64,000 bases of DNA. Origin: Arenicola marina (lineage: Eukaryota; Annelida; Polychaeta; Arenicolidae). Each line of letters begins with the position of its first letter. The stretch's first letter is position 1. The DNA lies in NCBI GenBank assembly GCA_964019135.1, contig OZ025258.1, positions 372,001 to 436,000 on the forward strand, written 5' to 3'. The notes under the pieces were generated by a model that saw only the letters and a program-made list of their open reading frames with translations, was not told the DNA's origin and did no database searches. Position numbers and translations under genes: made by a program. Positions 46,558 through 55,916 of the stretch are shown piece after piece.

Positions 46558-47541
46558 CTGTTTTGTAATAGGATCGGAATATACTTACGTAAACATGACA
46601 TTGCTGATACAAGGCTAAACTACTGAAGAATACCGGAGGCAAAATACAGTACAATTCGAAACTACGTGTATAAGAGTAGTTCAATATAACATGAACTGTA
46701 GGGTCAGTAGCAGGTATATCAGATAGAGGGTTGGCTCTTGACAGGGATGAGAACGTTTTTGTGACCAGAATATGTGATCTGCCCTAGGAGAAAATACGAA
46801 AAATACGACCTGAAAGTGGGGGCAGGGATACCCCCCCCCCCCTCCGCGGTTCCGTCAATGCAGTAAAGGTACACATCTAATAGCGTTGTGTCACAGGATT
46901 GCCACACTTACCATACACCAGATGGCGCAGATTCAGAATAGAAAATGCCATCTTCCCCCCTTTTCCCACCCAGTTCATCTTCTTCGCCACGTCATTAGAC
47001 AACATGTGGGCCATCAGACGACGCACCGTCTTCTCCACCGTGTGGCCACCAATATAGGATATGCTGCTGATCTGCGTGCAAGAAACATAAAAAACATGTT
47101 TAAATTTGAAAGACCTTTAATTAGGGGTATCGCAGTCACAGATTACAATTGAGACTTTCTTAAACATTGTGTTATGATTCATTTTTGCTTGAACCCAGGC
47201 ACTGAAGCTTGGCCAACTAAATTTTAGCCAAGGCCTTATTTTTCGCACATTTCATTTCAACACATTGCAAAATACTTAGATCTAGATAGCAATTATAACT
47301 CCTTAGATTTACAGCGTCTTATATACCGTTTGCCGCAACGTATCTTCTTCGTCGAGACGCCCGTCAACGGCATGAAGTTCCTCCAATGATTAGATCGGGA
47401 ATGAGATTCCCTCTGGTGAGGGTGCTGCGGCGCCGGTCAAGTTAGGTCGCTGGCTAATATGCGCGAGGAGCGCCTCGTTGTGTTCATTCTGCTGCTGCAT
47501 ACCTTCTACGACTTGCAGCATAGCAATCTCGTATTCAGTCA
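45530..47541 (-). CDS. DUF4806-domain gene with repeat-encoded C-terminus
   Basis: Three minus-strand exons are supported: 47541-47327, 47071-46912 and 46557-45530. All junctions are GT-AG and all phases agree. Together they give the typical layout of the DUF4806 domain: FPI followed by SLEELHAVDGRLDEED, then SYIGGHTVEKTVRRLMAHML, then WVGKGGKMAF, then ADMEDVVKKWLRFAGDREGG. DUF4806 proteins are widespread in invertebrates, are often multicopy, and have no established function. One in-frame TAA replaces the expected Lys after FPI in the first exon, so the copy may be a young pseudogene, a null allele or carry a base error. Upstream N-terminal exons were not found and may lie in the gap at 48253. 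The last exon continues into the 24-bp minisatellite. Confidence 0.72.
46912..47071 (-). CDS. DUF4806 gene exon B
   Basis: The acceptor is gtttcttgcacgcag and the donor is ATG|GTAAGT. The exon encodes ISSISYIGGHTVEKTVRRLM and NWVGKGGKMAFSILNLRHLV, the core of DUF4806 with the invariant IGG and the W-x-GKGGK-x-F pattern. The exon is intact. Confidence 0.8.
47327..47541 (-). CDS. DUF4806 gene exon A
   Basis: The acceptor is gttgccaactatttcag. The exon reads TEYEIAMLQVVEGMQQQNEH, a likely coiled segment, then LTGAAAPSPEGISFPI, one stop, and SLEELHAVDGRLDEEDTLRQ. The donor is ACG|GTATAT, phase 0. Apart from the stop the exon looks well preserved. Confidence 0.68.
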
Positions 47542-47999
47542 CTGAAATAGTTGGCAACGGAAAAACTAGAATCCCATACATAACTAGAGATCATAACACA
47601 ACTAAGATATTGTTGAAGGGGATCGGGTCTAAGATTTTAAGTCTCCAATTCCTTACAATATGGATTCTGGCCCTAACTATCTTTGGTTCCCAGTGTGTTA
47701 TGATATAATATGGGAGCAGATACTGCAGTCATATATTGTGTTGATGCTGTCTTGGGTAGCCCAGGGACCTCGCTCTGAAGAGCGTCATAATCTCTCGCGG
47801 CTTCTTATATAGGTTCAAGTCTCTTCGTTTGTTTATATTTTATAAGTTGTTTAAGAGCTACCATTTGATAATAGTCCAATCCTCCTGTAACAGCTGCCAC
47901 TGACCAGCCATTGCCCAGAGCCAGGGGATACTGCACATACTGCGCTATGGCATCGGGGCAGGGGCTGGTTTAGGTGAAGGGAGTTTGGGGATCAACGTG
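47542..47999. other. no feature recognised
   Basis: About 460 bases separate the DUF4806 exons from the repeat and gap at the end of the receptor gene. I see no N-terminal DUF4806 exon and no receptor exon here. Confidence 0.5.
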
Positions 48000-48252
48000 A
48001 AGCTGAGGGGCGGTAAAGATGTCCGGGTTGGGAGGGGGGGGGGGGGTATGGGATAATAGCAATGCTGAGAGGGCGGTAAAGGTCCGGGGGCGGGGGGGGG
48101 GGCGGGTGGGGGGGGTTATGGGATAATAGCAATGCTGAGAGGGCGGTAAAGGTCCGGGGGCGGGTGGGGGGGGGGGCGGGGGGGGGGGGGTTATGGGATA
48201 ATAGCAATGCTGAGAGGGCGGTAAAGGTCCGGGGGCGGGGGGGGGGGCGGGG
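48000..48252. repeat. approx. 72-bp repeat with long G runs
   Basis: Four copies share gataatagcaatgctgagag and ggcggtaaaggtccggg, separated by G runs of up to 14. The repeat borders the assembly gap, so more copies probably lie in it. The minus-strand frame through it (DLYRPLSIAIIP then stop) repeats with the array and is not taken as receptor sequence. Confidence 0.85.
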
Positions 48253-48452
48253 NNNNNNNNNNNNNNNNNNNNNNNNNNNNNNNNNNNNNNNNNNNNNNNN
48301 NNNNNNNNNNNNNNNNNNNNNNNNNNNNNNNNNNNNNNNNNNNNNNNNNNNNNNNNNNNNNNNNNNNNNNNNNNNNNNNNNNNNNNNNNNNNNNNNNNNN
48401 NNNNNNNNNNNNNNNNNNNNNNNNNNNNNNNNNNNNNNNNNNNNNNNNNNNN
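48253..48452. other. assembly gap (200 N) inside the receptor gene
   Basis: A 200-N placeholder of unknown true size cuts the receptor after transmembrane segment 5. The segment 6-7 part and C-tail of the receptor, and possibly the first exons of the DUF4806 gene, are expected in or next to it. Confidence 0.99.
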
Positions 48453-51211
48453 ACCTCCACGGTCTTCTTGGCGGCCATGAGGCGCTCGGCCCTCGAGAAG
48501 TCTCGCCGCTGGACGCCTCGCCTGACCCGCTGCACGAACCGCGCGAGGAGAGTGGCGCTGATGGCCACACAGACCGGTGCCAAGACCGAGACGACCAGGG
48601 CCTGGTAGAGCCAGACATCACGGGACCACAGGCTGGACGCCGACGCTCCCCAGCAGAGACTGTCCAGCTGTGATATCCGGAAGGGCTGTTGGTGAGGAGA
48701 CGGGTAGAGGATGGCGACAGCGGTAAGGGCGACCTGCAGCAACAGGCCAGCCGCCAACACCCACATTAAGGCCAGGAGCAGTTTATGGTCCTTAAGATAA
48801 ACGATTGCAATGACGTCGAAGACGGACAGGAAAGCCGTGGTTGTGAGAGAGCCCAGAAGGGAATTAGCACTGATGAGACGGAGAAGTTGACAGGTGAAAC
48901 TTGACACCCAGACGGTGTTGAGCGCAAAGCCTCTGTCCGACAGAAGGTGCGTCAGGACCACAACACACGTGCACAGCGCCATCAGCACATCAGCCGCAAA
49001 CAGAAGACATTTCAGAAAGATTCGCTTCACAGATGTTTTAGAGGAGACCTTCATTTTGAGCAGGAGAGTGGTGAGCGAGAACCCGGTGAGGAGACAGGTG
49101 CCCGCCGCGGCACAGAGCGTGAGCGAGGGCAGAGACAGTCCAGCCATGGGAGACAGACACTGGGCGGACGTTGACCGCATCACGGCGCCTGAATACACAC
49201 ATTCTGTAGCTGGTGGCACGTAGCAACAGACGCCAGGTTTGTCGAGGATCAACGATCGGATGTACGCACCGCGGAAAGCCAGCAAATCTACGTAATGAAA
49301 GGTATTATTCACCAAATGGAGAGTGTCCAATTCCGAAAAGGGCGAGAAAGCCAAAGCTTTGAGGGTCTCTATTGGTGTATCGGACAAGTCTAAGTGTCGA
49401 AGGGACAAGCCCCAGAAGGTGCTCTCCTCGATATCGCTTAATGCAGTGTGCACCAACTTCACATGGTTCAACTGGTCAAGGCCACGGAACGCGTTTTGTT
49501 CTATTTTTGTTATCGGGTTATGCGATAAATCTAGATGCTGCAAGTGGATGCCGACAAAGCAGTCACTCCGTAGTAAAGTCACATTGTTTGATATTGCCTT
49601 CAAGATTTTTAATCTTGAAGCTAACTTCAAACTTTGCTGACAAATTGTCTGTATAGCATTTCTGGAGACATCTAAGGCCACAACACTTTGCAAGTCGCTT
49701 AGCTGGTTGTTCCACACGGAGTCGGTTAGGGCCGCATCGCGTACCAGGACAGTTTGTGACACGGGGGAGTTGAACCTATATTGACGTGTGACATTCTGTG
49801 TACCCGTGCAATAAATAGCGGGTCCCTGACACCGACATGCAGGAGGACAAGGGAACCAGCCACATCGCCTCTCGTCATCGGCTTCATCCGGGCACTGCAC
49901 AACGCCGTCACAGATCTCCTCGGGCGCCACGCACGTAATGGGGCGCCCCCTACAGTGGAGATAACCCGGGGGACAGCGGTGTGCGTCACAGTTACGCTCG
50001 TCGTCCGCATCCGGGCAATCCGTGACGTCATCGCAGACTCTCCGCCAGGGTAGACAGTGCGCTTGGTGGCACTTAAAGTGCTTGTGGCAATCGAAGCCCT
50101 GGCACCCCAGCAGGTGAACCCCGTTCTCGCAGAATCTCAGTGTGCCGTTCGCGTCCCGGTCGTAGAGGCAGAGTTTGTTTTGCGGGAAGCACTCGGTGGC
50201 GCTGGGGACGCAGGGAATGCGTCCAGAGGAACAGACGTGGACCTCGCGCAGATCTCGCCCCGTGTTCTGTGTAACTACAGGCGATGACGCTGGCCACAGT
50301 CGCCGCAGCACCATCACGTTGTGGTCGGAGATCGGGCGTGACTCCTCGAGATGTGTCGCAGTGTTCACATCATAAATAGTTTGCTTCGTCTCATTTGTGG
50401 AGGAGAAATATTCCGAACCTATGAGTAACATGTCAGTAAGAATTTCTAAGAATAATTTACAGTCTATCTCGTCAATGCCTGAGTGACAGTCTGCAAAGCC
50501 GTCGCACACATAGTCGTCGAGAATGCATTCCTGATCCTGACACAAGTAGTATCCTGGCGGGCAGCGTGTCGCCGACCACGTGGTGTTCTGGTGCTGGGCG
50601 TACGTGGTAGGACTGCCGCACGGACTCCCGCCAGCCTCGAACCTCTCTCTCGCCTCAAACCCCATGAACCCTGGCTCCCAATCCCAGATCTGTAGCCCAT
50701 CACCGCCTTCTACAACAACGCAAGTATCTGCCAGATATGTGGACTGAATGTGACGCAGGGCTACACAAGACCTCAATCCCCACTGACACTCGCCATACTC
50801 CATAGGAGGCAATGGCAGATCGTCCTGCAGGTAGTAATGGACGAACGATACACAAGTGTCAAAGATTACCAACCAGTGTTGGGGGCAGACGTGATCGGTG
50901 CGAGTGAAGCGGCCAGACACTGGACTTCCTGCTCCTGTCTCAGGGCTCGGCGCTTCGCAAATGACAGTCGTATTATACTTCTGGTGACACGGGAGGTTCA
51001 CAACCCTCGCGGGAACACCCGGAACCAGGGCCGTCACGGCAGTGCACGTTACTTTCTCCGCTGTGTCAACCGTAGGCAGCTTGGAGGTCTCAAAGTCTAT
51101 GACGTGACCTAATATGGCTAAGGTCATGTCGCTGTTTCTGACGGTGGCTGGATGGGGTGCCCACGTCGAGGTGGCGTACGAGGATCCATCCTGCCAGGCC
51201 CAGCGCCTTGC
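48453..51211 (-). CDS. receptor exon 3 (CTLD end, LDLa, LRR, TM1-5)
   Basis: The acceptor is gatcacttccctag. The exon opens ARRWAWQDGSSYATSTWAP, the W-x-DGS...WAP signature of a C-type-lectin-like domain, closed by a Cys in TVICEAP. LDLa module 1 is at 50563-50459 (CDGFADCHSGIDEIDC). Further modules lie at about 50200-49860, including CDDVTDCPDADDERNC and CDGVVQCPDEADDERRC. LRRs cover about 49690-49240 (for example LQHLDLSHNPITKIEQNAF). TM1 is near 49135-49058 and TM5 near 48619-48542. The reading frame enters the gap after RAERLMAAKKTVE, the end of the third cytoplasmic loop. Confidence 0.9.
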
Positions 51212-54200
51212 CTAGGGAAGTGATCACATTTATAAACGTACATTTCATACCTTTCAGGTCATGGGCCCACGGTATCAGTTCAGTGCAAAAGTCATATGCA
51301 GCTATATTCTGAAGTTCAGAATAACTTTGAGAGGATAGCATTGTGATAAATTGTACTCGCGATGGATACAGTACAGTCCTGCTAAAAAAACGCATTTCTA
51401 ATATGATCGTAATGGGAACAAATACAGATGAAGTGATATTCGTTTTCAATGGCTTCTATTCCTGCAGCGAGACAGAAACGGCAGAATGTAAGATTTCTGT
51501 CTATACTATTCTCCTCTGACGCTCGATCGCCAGCTGATGCGAAGAACATCTAAGTCTTGACAGCGCGATTCTATGACTATGCATTTTGCCACATGTGATG
51601 ACAGTCGAGGTAGTCATTAAGATGTGTCTGCGCTGTTGATAACCTCGTTAAATAAATGAAGTTTACATAAAAACAAAGTGATGACATCACACCCACTGTT
51701 ACAGCCAGAGCCGGCATCGACATCTGCCACAGAGGGTGACGGAGTCGCGCGCCATTCATTTACATATCGTGACAAAATCATTACAACTTCTATGAATATA
51801 AAAATACGAGCTTCACTTCTGATTGGAAAATGATCGGGTGCGACAACTGCAGGGCTACATTAGTGCCTTGGGTTATAATTGATAGGTCTGTCCATTTAAA
51901 TGTTCTTGTCTAAATGATGTTTTCTTGCATTAGGGGAACGACAGGAAGGCATTATATAAGACACTAATTGCATTACTGGATAACCTGCGCTACCGGTACT
52001 GAAAATTCACCATGACAAAGAGGTTGCATAAATCAGGATTCACTATGAGAATGATGGTTTATTATTCCCAATGACTGCTTTACTGTGCCAGAGTCTACGC
52101 CTCAGTAAACGTTGGAAGAACGCACCGTGGTACAGCTAAACAATCATTACCTTGAGGTTGAACGTCAAACCCAGAAATATTGGGTAGTGGTCAGGTTCAA
52201 GATATTTCCGGAAGAAAATGTGCTTGAGTGTCTCTTGAAGGGTAGCGTTCCTCAGCGTCGGCAAGGTCATGTGTTCTTGTCGGCATATATCGCGCGCATC
52301 CTGGTGAATAACATAACACCGGTTTCTATTTGATCACCTTACCCTCCTGGTATTGCACAAATAAAGACAAAACCCCATATACAAGAAGTCCATGAACAAG
52401 TTCTATTATTGTGCGTAATTGAATGGCCAGAACTAAGCGAAGTATCACAGTTCCTCATTGAATGCAAATTTACAAGCCGAGTGAGGGTATTACAAACAAA
52501 TCCCATTATACGTGATATATATATACAAATGAAAACAAACTAACAATACATGCATAGATATATCTTACCATCCAGGATATGGCATCGGCGTTGCCTGCAT
52601 GAACTTGTCGGTAAAGCTTCGTGCCTGGAAGGCTAGAGACTGTCAAGTCGTGACCAGAGTTCCCGGGGAGAGCGCCCGGAACGCGGATTGAGTGTGGCAT
52701 TGTCCGTAAGCGCCACTGAAGCTCATATGCTTCCAGTCTGCATATATTGCGGACACTATCGTTATTAAAGGCTTCTAAGATGAAAATATCAAACAGTTGG
52801 TCGTGGGGGTAGGCATACAAAGGGTAGACCCCAAGTGGTAAAACGTAGCGTGTGGCCGGGGGGGAGAACGGAAGTATATACCGCAGTACTATTGTGATCT
52901 GCTCGTACACCATTCCTGCGGTCACTGAGACAGGGAATCTGGCACAATAGGGAGCAGAGCTGGCCTCGAGTATCGACACCACAAGGTAAGTATCATATTG
53001 GGGAAATGGGTTGAGCGATAAGTCTTGCAGACGCAACATGAACCGTTTGTCCAGGACTCTCTTTCCTACAGATAATTGGACGGGGTTCATATTTAACAGT
53101 GACGGTATGATGACGGTATTCTGCACCCAGCGACTCAAGGTTTGATTGTCGACGGGTGTGTAGACCAGACCCCAGGTAACCTCCCAGCCTCGACATATTG
53201 TGATGAACAGTACATTCCGGAAGAAGGGACCTTCATGCTGGATGGTAGTGGCGTTCAGCGCAAGCGTGATCTCGCGAGATAAATATATACCCTTCCACAT
53301 AATATTAACTCGTAGGCACGACATGAAGGGGTTTGACTCTCGCTCGACATACTGCAGCGATGGAGCGAAGGTAAAGGTGAACGTTCCCTTCACAAGACTC
53401 TTAGTAAACTCGTAGTCCGCCACGTTGATCGCTTGGTCGGCGCTGAGGAAGGTTAAGTCGTCCACCACGTGGTGCGCTATGTAACATGGCTTCGGGATCT
53501 GATCCATGGACATAATGGGCGCGAGGAAGGGACCTTGGACGTGACCCAGCAGCTCGCAGTCCGACGCCAGGATGGACACGTCCAGGGTGGCTCCAGAATA
53601 CACGGCAAAGGTATAGAGGTCCAGGTGGACTTCTTCAGTGCTGTAAAACACAGCTTCGGTCCCCTCGTCCAGCATTTGGGTGTAAGGATAGCACATCTTT
53701 TTAAATCTTGGGTATGGAATGCCTTCAACAGGGCATTGAGTCCTGAGAAAGAGACCGCCAAACAGACAATCGTCGTCGCTCCTGCCTCGAAACTGAAACA
53801 ACTTGATGGTCACGACGAGCGTACCACTGGCTCTAGCGGAGACTTGGCAATGGGTATTGCTGTCAATCTGACTCTGGCCCAGCATACGACTGGCTGTCTG
53901 TCCCGGGTACAGCTCCAGGGTACGATTAGCGGGCGTCACAAGGCACCCCAATGAATTGAGGTGTGGACTCTCACTGTGAAACAACCAGAATAAGTGCATG
54001 CCCCCGTGGGGGGAAACCAGAGCGAGCGTCAGGCTACGGGACGTGGAGGAGACGAGACAGGTGTCTGTGTTGACGCCGCTGTCTGCACAGCGTAGAGGAG
54101 GGGAGAGGACACCCGGTCCGTCATAGTACCGCAGCTGGTGGGAGCGCTCTGCCGGGACATGGTGAATGTCGACCACGTGGCGCAGTTCGGCAGTGACTGT

Positions 54201-55567
54201 CACCACAGCCACACCCGGCACCGACACGTCATACTGAAGAAGTTCCGCGATCATCACACAACTTGATGTCTCCAGATTTAACTGCTCCGCGCCCACCAGC
54301 GTAAAGATCGCGTCCACAGCACTGTGCCGCAGCATTAAGCCTACCAGGTACAAGTTGATGCCGGCTGATAACATGGTTATCGGATTTGAGCTGACACCAC
54401 ATAATACGAACGGGCTGTCCTCGTGGAATATCTCCCGTGGCGCAGCTTCCTGCAGCTGAATGTGTGCCAAGTGGCAGTCCGGTGTGGAGAAGAGGATGTC
54501 AAACTTGAGGAGCGTTACATTGAGGACTGCGAGCGCTGGGCTTTGGAAGGTCCACACGTGACGGACTGTATAGGGAGCCGCTACAGGGTCGCGCCGCAAA
54601 CTGAGAATCCCATACGGTAACAACACTGAAGTGTTCAGGTAGCCACTGCTACCACTTTCGAAAGTGCCTTCATTCAAAACAAGTTCTCGTGGTTGGTACT
54701 TGTTGAGGCAGTTGATGAGGCTATATGCGCTGTGTGTGTAATGGTGAGCCTGGTGGCTGCGTGCCCTCCTCAGGCACAGAGAGAGCGCCCTCGCGATGGC
54801 GCCCGGTATGAGACCCGTGGAGGGTGAGTTGGGGCGAGTGACGTCGAGGTAGGACTGAGACCACAGGTCGGTGTCTGCCACCTGCCGCCATCCCGAGGAA
54901 CCAGCTGAAATACACCGTAAGGCAGCAACTAATGACAAGGTCTGTGTGACTGAAAGTTAGACATACACTAAATGGCATTTTTAGCTAAGGTATTTTAACC
55001 CTGCAATAAACATGTAGTGTTATTTGTGGATTTTTTTTTATTTCTCCGTTCACCAAGAAAACAAACAGTTAATACGTACAAGTTTCAATGCGGGAAAACA
55101 CAGTACGACACTGCGGGTTACAAGAGTAGTAATCTAGTGACCAGTACAAACAAGAGAGATAAAGAGCAAAACATTTCGGAACCAAACTTAATAAAATGTG
55201 TCTATTAAACCCCTACTTAAACACCGCCACCTTTGCCAGAATATTTGGACTTTATTATCCTGCTTGGTAATATAGTTATTATATGCGACGCTTTTCTCTA
55301 ATGAATATATATATTTTAACTGCCTTAACGCGGCTTTCACATTCAGCGACTCCCTTTTGCACTTAGCTGTGAAAATATACCGTTTAACAATGATAAAAAT
55401 GTGATTAACTAGGTGTTTGTTTTTGGGGTTAACTTCGATATACCTGGTCGATAAGACACAGTACTGCCAACCTTACCGTTATCACATAACCGGGAAGCGC
55501 GGCAAACGGCACTAAGTGTGAAGCATATTCCGAGTATTACTAACAATGTGCGGCACATCTTGAACAT
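48453..55567 (-). CDS. CTLD-LDLa-LRR seven-transmembrane receptor, 3' end missing
   Basis: Exons are 55567-55444, 54904-52569 and 51211 to the gap at 48453, with phases 1 and 0 agreeing. The deduced order is: signal peptide (residues 1-24); a divergent ectodomain of about 780 residues with CUB-like motifs; a C-type-lectin-like domain formed across the exon 2/3 junction (near 800-910); a Cys-rich linker; LDLa modules (about 1037-1071 and 1155-1270); an LRR N-cap (PCPPACRC); five to six LRRs (near 1330-1475); a C-cap; then TM1-TM5. LDLa plus LRR plus 7TM places it with the GRL101/relaxin-receptor (LGR type C) family of the rhodopsin class. A secreted ligand or surface carbohydrate may bind the ectodomain; this is inference. 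The conserved Cys at the start of TM3 (FTCQLL) and in loop 2 (SLCWG) are present. The cytoplasmic E/DRY is replaced by FDV. Confidence 0.85.
51212..52568 (-). other. receptor intron 2, nothing else seen
   Basis: This is AT-rich unique DNA between the two large receptor exons. Short frames on both strands lack domains. A phase-0 to phase-0 join across it completes the lectin-like domain, so no missing exon is needed. Confidence 0.6.
52569..54904 (-). CDS. receptor exon 2 (778-codon ectodomain exon)
   Basis: The acceptor is ggtgtatttcag and the donor is ATG|GTAAGA, phase 0. The exon is open for its full length. It contains several weakly similar segments with the pattern of a beta-strand, hydrophobic-x-F, then a Cys (for example LNVTLLKFDILFSTPDC and LVVTIKLFQFRGRSDDDC), which is the second half of a CUB-like fold. 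N-glycosylation sequons (NVT, NRT, NAT, NQT, NDS) are frequent and there is no transmembrane helix, as expected for an extracellular region. The end (KLYRQVHAGNADAISWM) fits the first helix and WIG strand of a C-type-lectin-like domain. No closer family is recognised. Confidence 0.8.
54905..55443 (-). other. receptor intron 1, nothing else seen
   Basis: About 540 bases of AT-rich unique sequence with no supported exon or repeat. Splice borders are GTATAT and tttcag. Confidence 0.55.
55444..55567 (-). CDS. receptor exon 1 (signal peptide)
   Basis: From the Met at 55567 the exon reads MFKMCRTLLVILGICFTLSA then VCRA, a clear hydrophobic signal peptide, then SRLCDNGKVGSTVSYRP. The donor is CCAG|GTATAT and leaves one base (G), which combines with CT at the start of exon 2 to give Ala. 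An in-frame Met at 55621 is also possible but would put a polar stretch before the signal. The start at 55558 (MCRT) is a third option. Confidence 0.72.
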
Positions 55568-55916
55568 TGGGTATCGTTGTTGATATAACGACGTACATTC
55601 GTTACTTCGCGCATACAACAAGTGGGACCGGCAGATGACATACGGACCTCGATATCAATGTTATGGTTCACTTTTTACGTGAAGGTAAATTCATCGCAGA
55701 ACGTGTCAGTCAGACGATATGCGACAAAAGGCGATGGATTCATCAGGTTCCGTGATAATTCTACACGTATGCGCTCTGGAGTTAACGAGAAATAAAACAT
55801 ACCCAGTATATGAGACACCATTTGTTCCCAAATGAATGGCGGTGCGAAAAGGACGGAAAGAATTGTTAGCCATTGCTGAACCGTTATAGCAGGAAAAATC
55901 AAAGATTGCGGGTCAT
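55568..55916. other. upstream flank of the receptor gene
   Basis: This is the short unique stretch between the receptor start and the right-hand array, so it should hold the promoter and 5' UTR unless there is an upstream UTR exon. A 75-codon minus-strand frame (55902-55675) is open but has no recognised domain. No definite TATA box is seen. Confidence 0.45.

Noticed and set aside
42133-46684. Very long open frames on both strands (up to 1431 codons on the minus strand) read as giant repeat proteins
   Set aside because: The 24-bp unit is a multiple of three without stops, so several frames stay open by arithmetic. Only the frame joined by correct splicing to DUF4806 exons has independent support.
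48000-48252. Repeated minus-strand DLYRPLSIAIIP considered as the receptor's TM7 end
   Set aside because: It recurs with each 72-bp repeat unit and ends in a stop each time. It shows no NPxxY-type motif.
55675-55902. A 75-codon minus-strand frame upstream of the receptor considered as its first exon
   Set aside because: Its possible donors do not give the phase needed for exon 2, while the 55567-55444 exon gives a signal peptide and exact phase.
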